Origin: Aquamicrobium sp.
GTDB lineage: Bacteria; Pseudomonadota; Alphaproteobacteria; Rhizobiales; Rhizobiaceae
Assembly (NCBI RefSeq): GCF_023954335.1
Contig: NZ_JAMLIE010000002.1
Location: forward strand, 744,001 to 808,000
Reading direction: 5' to 3'
DNA length: 64,000 nucleotides
In this document: positions 18,226 to 26,155 of the stretch, in pieces
Layout: the number at the start of each line of letters is the position of its first letter
Position numbering within the stretch: the stretch's first letter is position 1
Program-made: the position numbers and the translations under genes
Notes under the pieces: model-generated
Told to the model about the DNA's origin: nothing
Database searches by the model: none
The model's input: the letters and a program-made list of their open reading frames with translations, nothing else

Positions 18226-20229
18226 TCACATATCAATGCCGTCATTCGGGTCCATGGAGACCTGGCGGGCGACGCCGCGCATCTGGCGGCCCATGACCTG
18301 ACGCTGCCGGGCGCTGTCTTCCTGATCGTCGACGAGCAGGTGTTTGAACTCGTCCTCGGGCGCAGGCTCCTTCTTTTCGTGGACGATCTCGACATGCTGG
18401 GGCATGTCCGGTTCGCGGCGCAGGCCGGCGTTGGCCTTGTCCTCCGCCTTCTTCCTCGCGGCCTCTTCGGCGGCCGCGACCAGCGCGGCATCGGGAACAA
18501 GAGGCTTCAGCGCCGTCCATCCATCGGGGCGCGCCGAGCTGGCGATCGTCGCCGGGTCGGGCGGCGGAAGGATGCGTTCGGTCAGGCGCGGGTCGATATA
18601 GTAGCGCGCCTTCTTCGCCCGGATCGGCGGGCTGCCAGCCACCATGACGATCTCGTCGTCGGGCGGGAGCTGCATGATCTCGCCGGGGGTGAGGAGCTGG
18701 CGGGCGGTCTCGGAGCGCGACACCATGATGTGTCCCAGCCAAGGGGCGAGGCGGCTGCCGGCATAGTTCTGCATCGCCTTCATCTCGGTCGCCGTGCCGA
18801 GCGCGTCGCTCACCCTTTTCGCGGTCCTTTCGTCATTGGTGGCGAAGCTCACCCTGACGTGGCAGTTGTCGAGGATGGCGTTGTTCTGGCCATAGGCTTT
18901 TTCGATTTGATTGAGGGATTGGGCGATGAGGAAGCTCTTGATCCCGTAGCCCGCCAGAAACGCCAGCGAGGACTCGAAGAAGTCGAGCCGGCCGAGCGCG
19001 GGAAACTCGTCGAGCAGCAACAGCACGCGATGCCGGCGGTCCTTGGCGTGGAGATCTTCCGTCAATCTGCGGCCGATCTGGTTGAGAACGAGACGGATTA
19101 GGGGTTTCGTCCGCGAGATGTCCGAGGGCGGCACCACGAGATAGAGCGTCGAGGGTTTCGGGTCGGCGATGAGGTCGGCGATGCGCCAGTCGCAGCGCGA
19201 TGTCACGGCCGCGACAACCGGATCGCGGTAGAGGCCCAGGAAGCTCATAGCCGTCGACAAGACGCCGGAGCGTTCGTTGTCGGATTTGTTGAGCAGCTCG
19301 CGGGCCGACGACGCCACGACGGGGTGTGGCCCGGCCTCGCCGAGATGGCGCGTGGCCATCATGGCGTCCAGCGTGGCCTCGATCGTGCGACGCGGATCGG
19401 AGAGGAACGCGGCCACCCCGGCGAGCGTCTTGTCCTTCTCGGCGTAGAGGACGTGCAGGATCGCGCCGACCAGAAGCGAGTGGCTGGTCTTTTCCCAATG
19501 CGACCGTTTCTCCAGCGAGCCCTCGGGATCGACCAGCACGTCGGAGATATTCTGGACGTCGCGCACTTCCCACTCGCCGCGCCGCACCTCGAGCAAGGGA
19601 TTGTAGGCGGCCGAGGCCACATTGGTCGGATCGAAGAGAAGCACGCGGCCGTGCCTCGCGCGGAAGCCGGCGGTGAGCCGCCAATTCTCCCCCTTGATGT
19701 CGTGGACAATGCAGCTCCCCGGCCAGGTCAACAAGCTCGGGACCACGAGGCCGACGCCCTTGCCAGATCGCGTCGGCGCGAAACATAAGATGTGCTCGGC
19801 GCCGTCATGCCTCAGATAGTCGCGCTCGTAGCGGCCGAGGATCACGCCGTCCTGGCCGAGAAGGCCGGCGCCTTCGATCTCGGACCGCTCTGCCCAGCGC
19901 GCCGAGCCATAGGTGTCGATGTCGCTGGCCTCGCGAGCGCGCATCACCGACATGGTGATGGCGACGGCGATGGAGAGGAAGCCGCCCGAGGCCGCGATGA
20001 TGCCGCCCTCGGCGAAGATGCGCGGCGCATAGGCTTCATAGAAATACCACCACCAGAACAGCGCCGGCGGATAATAGACCGGCCAGCCGGCGACCTCGAA
20101 CAAAGGGGGGCCGAGCTGGGGCTGGAAGCCGAGCCGGAAGGCGACCCATTGCGTGCCGCTCCAGACCGAGACGAGGATGATCAGGAAGACGATGCTGATC
20201 TGGCCCCAGAGGATTTTCGTGCCGGACAT
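18226..20229 (-). CDS. traG: Type IV coupling protein TraG/VirD4
   Basis: 667 residues. N-terminal membrane helices (SIVFLIILVSVWSG, PALFWWWYFYEAY, IIAASGGFLSIAVAITMSV) are followed by a hexameric ATPase with Walker A PTRSGKGVG (about 152-160) and Walker B LLLLDEFPALG. It links the relaxosome to the mating pore. The charged C-terminal tail may be the substrate-contact region. It lies 16 bases after the relaxase stop. Confidence 0.96.
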   Translation of the reverse strand: MSGTKILWGQISIVFLIILVSVWSGTQWVAFRLGFQPQLGPPLFEVAGWPVYYPPALFWWWYFYEAYAPRIFAEGGIIAASGGFLSIAVAITMSVMRAREASDIDTYGSARWAERSEIEGAGLLGQDGVILGRYERDYLRHDGAEHILCFAPTRSGKGVGLVVPSLLTWPGSCIVHDIKGENWRLTAGFRARHGRVLLFDPTNVASAAYNPLLEVRRGEWEVRDVQNISDVLVDPEGSLEKRSHWEKTSHSLLVGAILHVLYAEKDKTLAGVAAFLSDPRRTIEATLDAMMATRHLGEAGPHPVVASSARELLNKSDNERSGVLSTAMSFLGLYRDPVVAAVTSRCDWRIADLIADPKPSTLYLVVPPSDISRTKPLIRLVLNQIGRRLTEDLHAKDRRHRVLLLLDEFPALGRLDFFESSLAFLAGYGIKSFLIAQSLNQIEKAYGQNNAILDNCHVRVSFATNDERTAKRVSDALGTATEMKAMQNYAGSRLAPWLGHIMVSRSETARQLLTPGEIMQLPPDDEIVMVAGSPPIRAKKARYYIDPRLTERILPPPDPATIASSARPDGWTALKPLVPDAALVAAAEEAARKKAEDKANAGLRREPDMPQHVEIVHEKKEPAPEDEFKHLLVDDQEDSARQRQVMGRQMRGVARQVSMDPNDGIDM

Positions 20230-20244
20230 GGGAGGCTCCTTTCG

Positions 20245-22032
20245 TCAAAGGCCGAGGTCGCGCTTGCGGCCGAGCGACCAGTCGATGCCGCCTCCGCCGC
20301 GGGCGACGCCGGAGATGTGCTGGCCGAGCTTGTGTTCGATCTCGCGGGACCAGGGGACGAGCTGGAAACCGCGCCCGCCATCCGGGGCGATGCCCTCGAT
20401 CACGGCGAAGCGGCCGGAGGAGAGCGCGAGCTGGCGGCGATAGGTGCCGGCGACATATTCGCCGGCCTGCGCCTTCACATGCGACAGCCCGGTCTCGGCC
20501 GTGAGCTGCTCGCCCACGGCGTCGAGTTCGCGCCGGCGCAGCGTCGCCAGCAGATTGCGTTGCAGAACGATGCGCTGGCTTTCGCGGCGGGCGAGGCCCT
20601 CGTCGGCGAGGTGTTCGGCGCGCGCGTCCATCGCCTCGCGCACCTCGCGGCCGAAGCCGCCCATGCCGAGCGGCATGGGTTCGCGCTCGACCAGCCGATG
20701 GTCTAGCCAGGTTGCGCCGGGCGCCGTGATCTGGCTCTGGAGATCGAGGTCGGAGCGATTGGCGAGGACGATGGTGGGGCGTGGATCGTCGGGACCGCCG
20801 AAACGGCGGACCTCGACGATGCCGCCGATCGGTGGCGCATGCTCGAACGCCTCGATGCCGCGCAGGCGGACGTGATGGGCGCGGCCGTCGGTGCCGTCGA
20901 TCACGGCATAGGCTTCGCCGGTCAGCTCGTCATGGAGGCCCTTGTCGACCAGCCGGCCGATGATGGGCGGGCCGTCCTTGGCCGCGTCGATCGTGAAGTC
21001 GGCGACGGCGCGCTCCTCGCCGAGTCCGGCGAAGGCGCGGTGCATGGTCTTGATGATGTCGCCGCGCGTGCCGAGATCGCGCAGCGTCCGCTCCGCGCCC
21101 GGCTCGACGAACCATTCGTTGACACCGGCATCGGTGGCGAGGCCCATCTTTTCGAGATGGCGAAGGCGGGCGACCAGCAGCCGGCGGATTTCGGGATCGT
21201 CCGGTCCCTTGGCCTCGGGCCGCAGGTCGATATAGCCCAGCTCGTTGGACTGGCGTGCGATCTCCCGATCGAGCCGTGTCCAGCGTTCGGCGTCGACCTC
21301 GCGCGCGAGGCTGGAGCGGATCTCGTGCTCGGGCTTGGGACCGAGTTCGGCATCGACCAGTTCCTCGGCGCGGCCACGCAGGTCGTGGCTGATATAGTCG
21401 CGCGAGATGACGAGATCGGCGCCGGTCTCGTCCACGCCGCGCACGATGAGATGCACATGCGGATTGTCGGTGTTCCAGTGATCGACGGCGATCCAGTCGA
21501 GGCGGGTGCCGAGATCGGCCTCCATCTGCCGAGCGAGATCCCGCGTGAAGGCGCGCAGGTCTTCCATGTCGCCGGCGTCCTCGGGGGAGATGATGAAGCG
21601 GAAATGGTGCCGGTCGTCCTGGCAGCGATCGGCGAAGGCGAGATCGTCGGCGCGGTCGGTCTCGGCGTCGAACATGACGCCCTTCTCACCATCGCGGCTG
21701 ACGCCCTCGCGCTTGAGATAGGAGAGGTGCGCCGAGATCGGTGCGGAGCGAAACGCGCGGCCCCGGTGTCGGGCGATCCGCGCCTTGGCGACGACGCGAC
21801 GACGCGAGCCGAGCAGGCGGCTGCGTGACACGACATTGCGGCCGCGGCCGAAGGTCGAGCGGCCGGAGCCGCCGCCCCTTCGCCTCGATCTCGATGCCGA
21901 TCCGCTGGCGGGCGCGTTGCTCGCCTGCTTGGCGGCGCGCAGCACCTGATTGATGAAAGTCTTGGCGCGCGGCGCGCGGGTCGAGCGCGGCTTGCCGGGG
22001 CGGATGCGAAACTCGTTGTCGTCGCCACTCAT
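20245..22032 (-). CDS. Conjugative relaxase, VirD2-like with DUF3363
   Basis: 595 residues. The relaxase domain has the metal-binding three-histidine motif DHWNTDNPHVH (about 184-194). A candidate catalytic tyrosine is Tyr105 in AHLSYLKREGV. A basic, Arg/Ser-rich N-terminus precedes it, and the C-terminal half is the DUF3363-type region (IEGIAPDGGRGFQLVPWSREIEHKLG). It nicks oriT and pilots the strand. ATG 22032 begins the standard N-terminus MSGDDNEFRIRPGKPR; an open frame runs further upstream through the putative oriT but is unlikely to be used. Confidence 0.92.
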   Translation of the reverse strand: MSGDDNEFRIRPGKPRSTRAPRAKTFINQVLRAAKQASNAPASGSASRSRRRGGGSGRSTFGRGRNVVSRSRLLGSRRRVVAKARIARHRGRAFRSAPISAHLSYLKREGVSRDGEKGVMFDAETDRADDLAFADRCQDDRHHFRFIISPEDAGDMEDLRAFTRDLARQMEADLGTRLDWIAVDHWNTDNPHVHLIVRGVDETGADLVISRDYISHDLRGRAEELVDAELGPKPEHEIRSSLAREVDAERWTRLDREIARQSNELGYIDLRPEAKGPDDPEIRRLLVARLRHLEKMGLATDAGVNEWFVEPGAERTLRDLGTRGDIIKTMHRAFAGLGEERAVADFTIDAAKDGPPIIGRLVDKGLHDELTGEAYAVIDGTDGRAHHVRLRGIEAFEHAPPIGGIVEVRRFGGPDDPRPTIVLANRSDLDLQSQITAPGATWLDHRLVEREPMPLGMGGFGREVREAMDARAEHLADEGLARRESQRIVLQRNLLATLRRRELDAVGEQLTAETGLSHVKAQAGEYVAGTYRRQLALSSGRFAVIEGIAPDGGRGFQLVPWSREIEHKLGQHISGVARGGGGIDWSLGRKRDLGL

Positions 22033-22080
22033 GCGCGCCTCCAACGAGGCACGGCGAAGCCGCACATACGAAGTGGCGTT

Positions 22081-22174
22081 GATTTTGCTGGCAAAATCGC
22101 CCATGCGTATGCACGACCGACCGCCATATGCGCAAAACACCAAGCCATTCCAATGGCTTGACGGTGGTTTGCGC
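22081..22174. other. Candidate origin of transfer (oriT): two hairpins upstream of the relaxase gene
   Basis: Between relaxase and transglycosylase genes are two strong inverted repeats. The first is GATTTTGC/GCAAAATC with a 2-base loop (22081-22098). The second is a compound hairpin at 22130-22174: outer arms GCGCAAAACACC and GGTGGTTTGCGC (one mismatch), inner perfect arms AAGCCATT and AATGGCTT around CC. Long inverted repeats beside the relaxase gene are the usual sign of oriT. The nic site was not identified. Confidence 0.6.
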
Positions 22175-22279
22175 AGGCGCTTTTACCTTGCCGTATTCCA
22201 GTCGCCGTGCCCCTTCCGGCCCGCGACCCTTCCTTTCCTTTCCGGCGCTCCGCTACAGCGCGAAACTGTGCGATCCAGC

Positions 22280-23047
22280 TCATGGCGCGCCTCCCGAACC
22301 GGATCGCGCGACGAACAGGGCCTCGGCCGGGGCCGGCGCGAGCGAAGCGGGCGATGCGGCAGGCGCATCCGAAGGTGCGCCGGCGCTGCGTTCGCCGTGC
22401 AGGCCGGGAGAATGTTCCGAGCCAGCCGGTGCCGTGACGAAGAGGGGAGCTTCGCGCCAGTCGGTGACGCGCGGCGGACCGGCGAGTGCGCCCGGCGCGA
22501 GCGGCTCACCGGCGAGAACGGGCGCGAGCGCGGCGATGTAATCGCGCGTTTCTGGCGGCAGGCCACGCTCACCGGCAAGGTATTCGTCATACCGGCCGGG
22601 ACCGAAATTGTAGGCGCCGAGCATGTCGGTGATGGTGCGGTAGCGGTCCCACATGGCGCGCAGGTAGGCCGCTCCCGCAAGAATGTTGTCGCGCGGCTGG
22701 AACGGATCGCTGCCGAGCCGATGGAGCGCGCGCTGTTCATCCCATGTCGCGGGCATGAGCTGCATCAGGCCCATGGCGCCGGCCGGCGATACGGCGGTCG
22801 GATCGGCATCGCTCTCGGCGGCGAGGACAGCCGCGATCCAGCCGGCCGGGATGCCGAAGCGGTGCGCCGCCTCGGCGATGTCGATGGCATACGGGCCGCC
22901 GACTACCGGCTGCGCGGCCTGCCCGGTTTGAGCACGGATCGCGGGCGCTGGCGCGAGGCCGAGAAGCAGGCCGGAAAGGAGAAGGAGGAGAGCCGGACGC
23001 CGGACGGAAGAACGCCGTCCGACGCCGGCATGACGTTGATCCGTCAC
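22280..23047 (-). CDS. Lytic transglycosylase (VirB1-like)
   Basis: 255 residues. A signal peptide (ALLLLLSGLLLGLAPAPAIRAQ) is followed by a soluble lytic transglycosylase domain: catalytic Glu in AAVLAAESDADPTAVSPAGAMGLMQLMPATW, then PFQPRDNILAGAAYLRAMWDR and GAYNFGPGRYDEYL. It opens peptidoglycan for pore assembly. GTG 23047 is preferred because it overlaps the DUF736 stop by 4 bp; the longer frame lacks a signal peptide at its start. Confidence 0.92.
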   Translation of the reverse strand: MTDQRHAGVGRRSSVRRPALLLLLSGLLLGLAPAPAIRAQTGQAAQPVVGGPYAIDIAEAAHRFGIPAGWIAAVLAAESDADPTAVSPAGAMGLMQLMPATWDEQRALHRLGSDPFQPRDNILAGAAYLRAMWDRYRTITDMLGAYNFGPGRYDEYLAGERGLPPETRDYIAALAPVLAGEPLAPGALAGPPRVTDWREAPLFVTAPAGSEHSPGLHGERSAGAPSDAPAASPASLAPAPAEALFVARSGSGGAP

Positions 23048-23388
23048 TTGCCGGTCCCTTCGGCGCGCTTGGTCCGCTGGTCGTTGGTGTGGAGGCTCCA
23101 GGCGGTGTCGTCGTCGTCGCTGTCGCGGAACAGGTTGGCGCGCAGCCATCCGAACAGCGGGCTATAGATCTCGATCGAGACGAACTCGCCGGCCTTTTCG
23201 CCGACATGCGACCAGCCCGCGCCGATGTCGCGGCCGTTCTCGCCGCCGAGCAGGATGCGATAGGTCGGCGCGTTCTCGGCCTCCGAAGGCTTGGCCGGAA
23301 CGAAGGTGAGCGGCCCTTCGATTCCGAGCCCCTCGAAGCGCCCGGTGAAGCCGGTCTCCGTGCGGGTGAAGTCCCCGAGATTTGCCAT
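23044..23388 (-). CDS. DUF736 family protein
   Basis: 114 residues. MANLGDFTRTETGFTGRFEGLGIEGPLTFVPA with YRILLGGENGRDIGAGWSHVGEKAGEFVSIEIYSPLF is characteristic of DUF736, found on rhizobial plasmids and Trb-type elements. Small cytoplasmic protein of unknown function. The conserved position between traF and the transglycosylase gene points to a transfer-related role. Confidence 0.85.
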   Translation of the reverse strand: MANLGDFTRTETGFTGRFEGLGIEGPLTFVPAKPSEAENAPTYRILLGGENGRDIGAGWSHVGEKAGEFVSIEIYSPLFGWLRANLFRDSDDDDTAWSLHTNDQRTKRAEGTGK

Positions 23389-23423
23389 GGTCAAGTCTCC
23401 TTTGAGTGCTGGTTGCGGAAGGC

Positions 23424-23984
23424 TCACGGCTCAAGGGCCGGATCGGTGAAGCGCCAGCGAAAGCGGCCGTCGCCGTATTCGTCGGTCCAGATCGGCGTTA
23501 CGCGGGCGGTGATGGAGGTGCGGGGAAGCGGTCCGAAATACCGGCCGTCGAGGCTGTCGGCGGCGTCCCAATTCATCAGGAACACCTTGCCCTCGGCGAT
23601 GACGCGGCAGCCGTGCCATTGCGGCAGGTCGCGGCCGAAGCGGTCGCGGGCCTGCGCCTCGCCATAGGCGTGGTCGTAGGCGATCACGGTCGCGCCGCGG
23701 CGGCAGACCTCGGCGCCCGGCAGCGCCAGGACGCGCTTGAGGAGCGGCACGCCGCGCGGCAGGTAGCCGCGCGCGGCGAGGAAGGCGGCGAGGTCGTCGG
23801 GCGGCAGCACCGCGACCAGATCGCCGACCTCGATCGCGCCGGCCGGGGCGATCCCGTAGAGCCCGATCGGAACGCTCGGCGATGCGTTCCAGATGAAGCG
23901 CGGCGCCTGGCCGGTGACGACGGGCGCGGCGATCAGCGCCGCACCGGCGAGCGTGGCGATGAGCGTGACGTGGCGCGGGCTCAT
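23424..23984 (-). CDS. TraF-like conjugative signal peptidase (S26 family)
   Basis: 186 residues. Membrane anchor TLIATLAGAALIAAPVV, then catalytic Ser in NASPSVPIGLYGI and catalytic Lys in LLKRVLALPGAEVC, ending with FLMNWDAADSLDGRYFGPLP. In Trb systems such peptidases process and may cyclise the TrbC pilin. ATG 23984 overlaps the DUF2840 stop by 4 bp; the longer frame is not supported. Confidence 0.88.
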   Translation of the reverse strand: MSPRHVTLIATLAGAALIAAPVVTGQAPRFIWNASPSVPIGLYGIAPAGAIEVGDLVAVLPPDDLAAFLAARGYLPRGVPLLKRVLALPGAEVCRRGATVIAYDHAYGEAQARDRFGRDLPQWHGCRVIAEGKVFLMNWDAADSLDGRYFGPLPRTSITARVTPIWTDEYGDGRFRWRFTDPALEP

Positions 23985-24499
23985 GGCAGGATGCTCCGGC
24001 GCGTGCGCCAGGCGTCGTGCTGTTCGCGCGTATAGAGGTGCGGTTCCGCACCGGCGATCAGCCGGTTGTGGACGTGCCGCCAATATGCCGGCGCAGCGTC
24101 TGCCGCGTCGATGTCAAGCGCCTCGATCGCATCGACGAGCTGGAGCACGCGCTCGACCTTCGGCCAGCCATGGAGCTTGAGGAGGAGGTCGCCGCCAGGG
24201 CGCACGAAGGGGAGCGTCTGGAACGGCTCGCCGCGTCCGATGGCGCGCAGAATGTCCACGCGCGACACGACGGTCCCGTAGTCGTTTGACGCCCAGCGGA
24301 CGAAGGCGAAGACGCTGTTCGGCGCGAAGCCGACGACGCGGCTGCGCCGGTCGATCGTCCGCTGGTAGATCGGATGGCCGAAGCGGATGCGGTGCTCGAT
24401 CCGGCCTTCCTCCCATGTGAGATGAACCAGCGTGGTGAAGGGCGGCGCGTCGTTCGGCAGCGCATTGCCGCCCATGCGGCGGTTGTCGAAGCCGGTCAT
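23981..24499 (-). CDS. DUF2840 family protein
   Basis: 172 residues. TTLVHLTWEEGRIEHRIRFGHPIYQRTIDRRSRVVGFAPNSVFAFVRWASNDYGT matches DUF2840, a family almost confined to this position in alphaproteobacterial conjugative elements. No recognisable catalytic motif, soluble, function unknown. Overlaps both neighbours by 4 bp. Confidence 0.82.
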   Translation of the reverse strand: MTGFDNRRMGGNALPNDAPPFTTLVHLTWEEGRIEHRIRFGHPIYQRTIDRRSRVVGFAPNSVFAFVRWASNDYGTVVSRVDILRAIGRGEPFQTLPFVRPGGDLLLKLHGWPKVERVLQLVDAIEALDIDAADAAPAYWRHVHNRLIAGAEPHLYTREQHDAWRTRRSILP

Positions 24500-24750
24500 G
24501 GCGTGCCCCCATCGGCAGGCGGGAACTCCCGTGCGAAGAGGTCGCGCAGCATGTCGGCGACCGTGACGCCGCGCTGGAAGGCCGCGATCTTGATGCGGCC
24601 TCGCAACGCCGGCGTGATGTCCACGGTCAGCCGCGCCGAATAGGCATCTGCGGCATCGGAGCGCGCTGATGGCGTATTGCTGGCCTTGATCCAGCGATCG
24701 GGATCGGCCGGGCGTGTAGCGAAACCGCGCTTGTCCGTGCCGGCCGTCAT
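24496..24750 (-). CDS. Small ribbon-helix-helix-like protein of the parA operon
   Basis: 84 residues. ARLTVDITPALRGRIKIAAFQRGVTVADMLRDLFAREFP has a beta strand followed by two helices, as in ribbon-helix-helix DNA-binding proteins. In this element family the gene is sometimes called a ParB-like or stability protein. It may be the small centromere-binding partner of the ParA encoded upstream. Overlaps neighbours by 4 bp. Confidence 0.7.
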   Translation of the reverse strand: MTAGTDKRGFATRPADPDRWIKASNTPSARSDAADAYSARLTVDITPALRGRIKIAAFQRGVTVADMLRDLFAREFPPADGGTP

Positions 24751-25505
24751 GACGGGCCTCCGTCATGGAACGGCAGCACGGTGGCGATGCGGTCGCGGGC
24801 ACGGTCGGCCATCGTGGGGTCGATCTCGCAGCCGATATAGCGCCGGCCGGAGAGCCGGCAGGCTTCCCCGGCCGCGCCGGAGCCGGCGAACCAATCGCCG
24901 ACCAGGCCACCTTCCGGGCAGCTCGTGCGGATGAGGATTTCGAGAAGGGCGGATGGCTTCTCGGTCGGGTGGATAGCGCGGCCGTGGCAGTTGCGCAGGT
25001 AGATGACCGAGCGCATCAGGCGCGGCCCACCGTCCTGGCTAACATAGTGGCCGGCGTCGATCTGGCCGGTATGGGGCGGGCGCTGTTTGCGCCGGACGGT
25101 GCGGGCCGTCGCGTCGGGCGTCGTCTGTGGGTCGTTGTAGATGTCGCGCCAGGGCGTCTCGGCGCGATAGAACTGGACGGCCAGCTCGTGGACCCGTTTG
25201 AAGCGGTCGGCGTGAAAGCTGGTGCCGTTCTGCTTCTCCCAGACGATCTCCTGGGCTAGCCGCAACCCGGCGTCAGCGAAGCGGTCGGCGGTCGCCATGA
25301 AGCTGCGCAGCGAGCCGAAGACCCACATTGAGCCGGTCGGCGCAAGCGCGGCGCGCGCGAGCGTCAGCCAGCCCTCGACGCGGCGATCCCAGGCGAGCGA
25401 TGTGTCCCCGTAAGGGGGATCGGCGAGGATCATGTCGTAGGGGCCGTGCGCCGGCATGCGATCGCGGCAGTCGCCGGACAGGATGATTTCGGGGAGCACC
25501 ATCAT
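24747..25505 (-). CDS. Orphan DNA adenine/cytosine-N4 methyltransferase
   Basis: 252 residues. Catalytic motif DPPYGD (about 29-34) comes first, and the SAM-binding motif GDWFAGSGAAGEAC is near the C-terminus, an order typical of beta-class N6-adenine/N4-cytosine methyltransferases. No restriction endonuclease gene is adjacent. It is embedded by 4-bp overlaps between parA and the ribbon-helix-helix gene. It may protect the element from host restriction or mark its DNA; recognition sequence unknown. Confidence 0.85.
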   Translation of the reverse strand: MMVLPEIILSGDCRDRMPAHGPYDMILADPPYGDTSLAWDRRVEGWLTLARAALAPTGSMWVFGSLRSFMATADRFADAGLRLAQEIVWEKQNGTSFHADRFKRVHELAVQFYRAETPWRDIYNDPQTTPDATARTVRRKQRPPHTGQIDAGHYVSQDGGPRLMRSVIYLRNCHGRAIHPTEKPSALLEILIRTSCPEGGLVGDWFAGSGAAGEACRLSGRRYIGCEIDPTMADRARDRIATVLPFHDGGPS

Positions 25506-26155
25506 GGCGCGGCCCTCCCGACGCCGAGACGCGCGACCTCGGCCGCCAGCGCCGCGATCTCGCGCGCGGCGGGCGACTGGCGGTCGATGTCCGAGGCGAG
25601 CCGTCCGGTCTGGGCAGCGTCGGCGAAGACGACACGCTGGCCGACCGTGGCGGCGAGCAGGGGCGGATCATGGTCGGCCAGCGTCTCGGCCGTCTCGCGG
25701 GCGATGACGGTGCGCGCGCCGCAGCGATTGAGCACGAAACGGGCGACGAGCTGCGGCCGGTAGATGCGGGCCTCGGCGAGCAGCGCCAGCATCTCGGCCG
25801 AGGCCCAGCCGTCGAGCGGCGACGGCTGCACGGGGATCAGCACGAGATCGGCGGCGAGCAGCGCCGAGCGCATGAGGCCGGCGACGCGAGGTGGGCCGTC
25901 TATGACGACGTGATCGACGTCGCGGGCAAGCTCGGGGGCTTCACGGTGCAGCGTGTCGCGCGCCAGGCCGACGACGCCGAACGCGCGGGCCAAGCCCTCG
26001 CGCGAGCGTTGCTGGGACCAGTCGAGGGCCGAGCCCTGCGGGTCGGCGTCGATCAGGGTGACGCGGTTGCCGCGCATCGCCAGTTCACCAGCGAGATGCA
26101 GCGCCAGCGTCGTCTTGCCGACGCCTCCCTTTTGATTGAGCAACGCGACGATCAT
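25502..26155 (-). CDS. parA: ParA-family partition ATPase
   Basis: 217 residues. Deviant Walker A NQKGGVGKTT (7-16), switch region LIDADPQGSALDW and HVVIDGPPR make this a small ParA/MinD-type ATPase without an N-terminal DNA-binding domain (type Ib size). It would segregate the replicated element or hold the excised form. Overlaps repA and the methyltransferase gene by 4 bp. Confidence 0.92.
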   Translation of the reverse strand: MIVALLNQKGGVGKTTLALHLAGELAMRGNRVTLIDADPQGSALDWSQQRSREGLARAFGVVGLARDTLHREAPELARDVDHVVIDGPPRVAGLMRSALLAADLVLIPVQPSPLDGWASAEMLALLAEARIYRPQLVARFVLNRCGARTVIARETAETLADHDPPLLAATVGQRVVFADAAQTGRLASDIDRQSPAAREIAALAAEVARLGVGRAAP

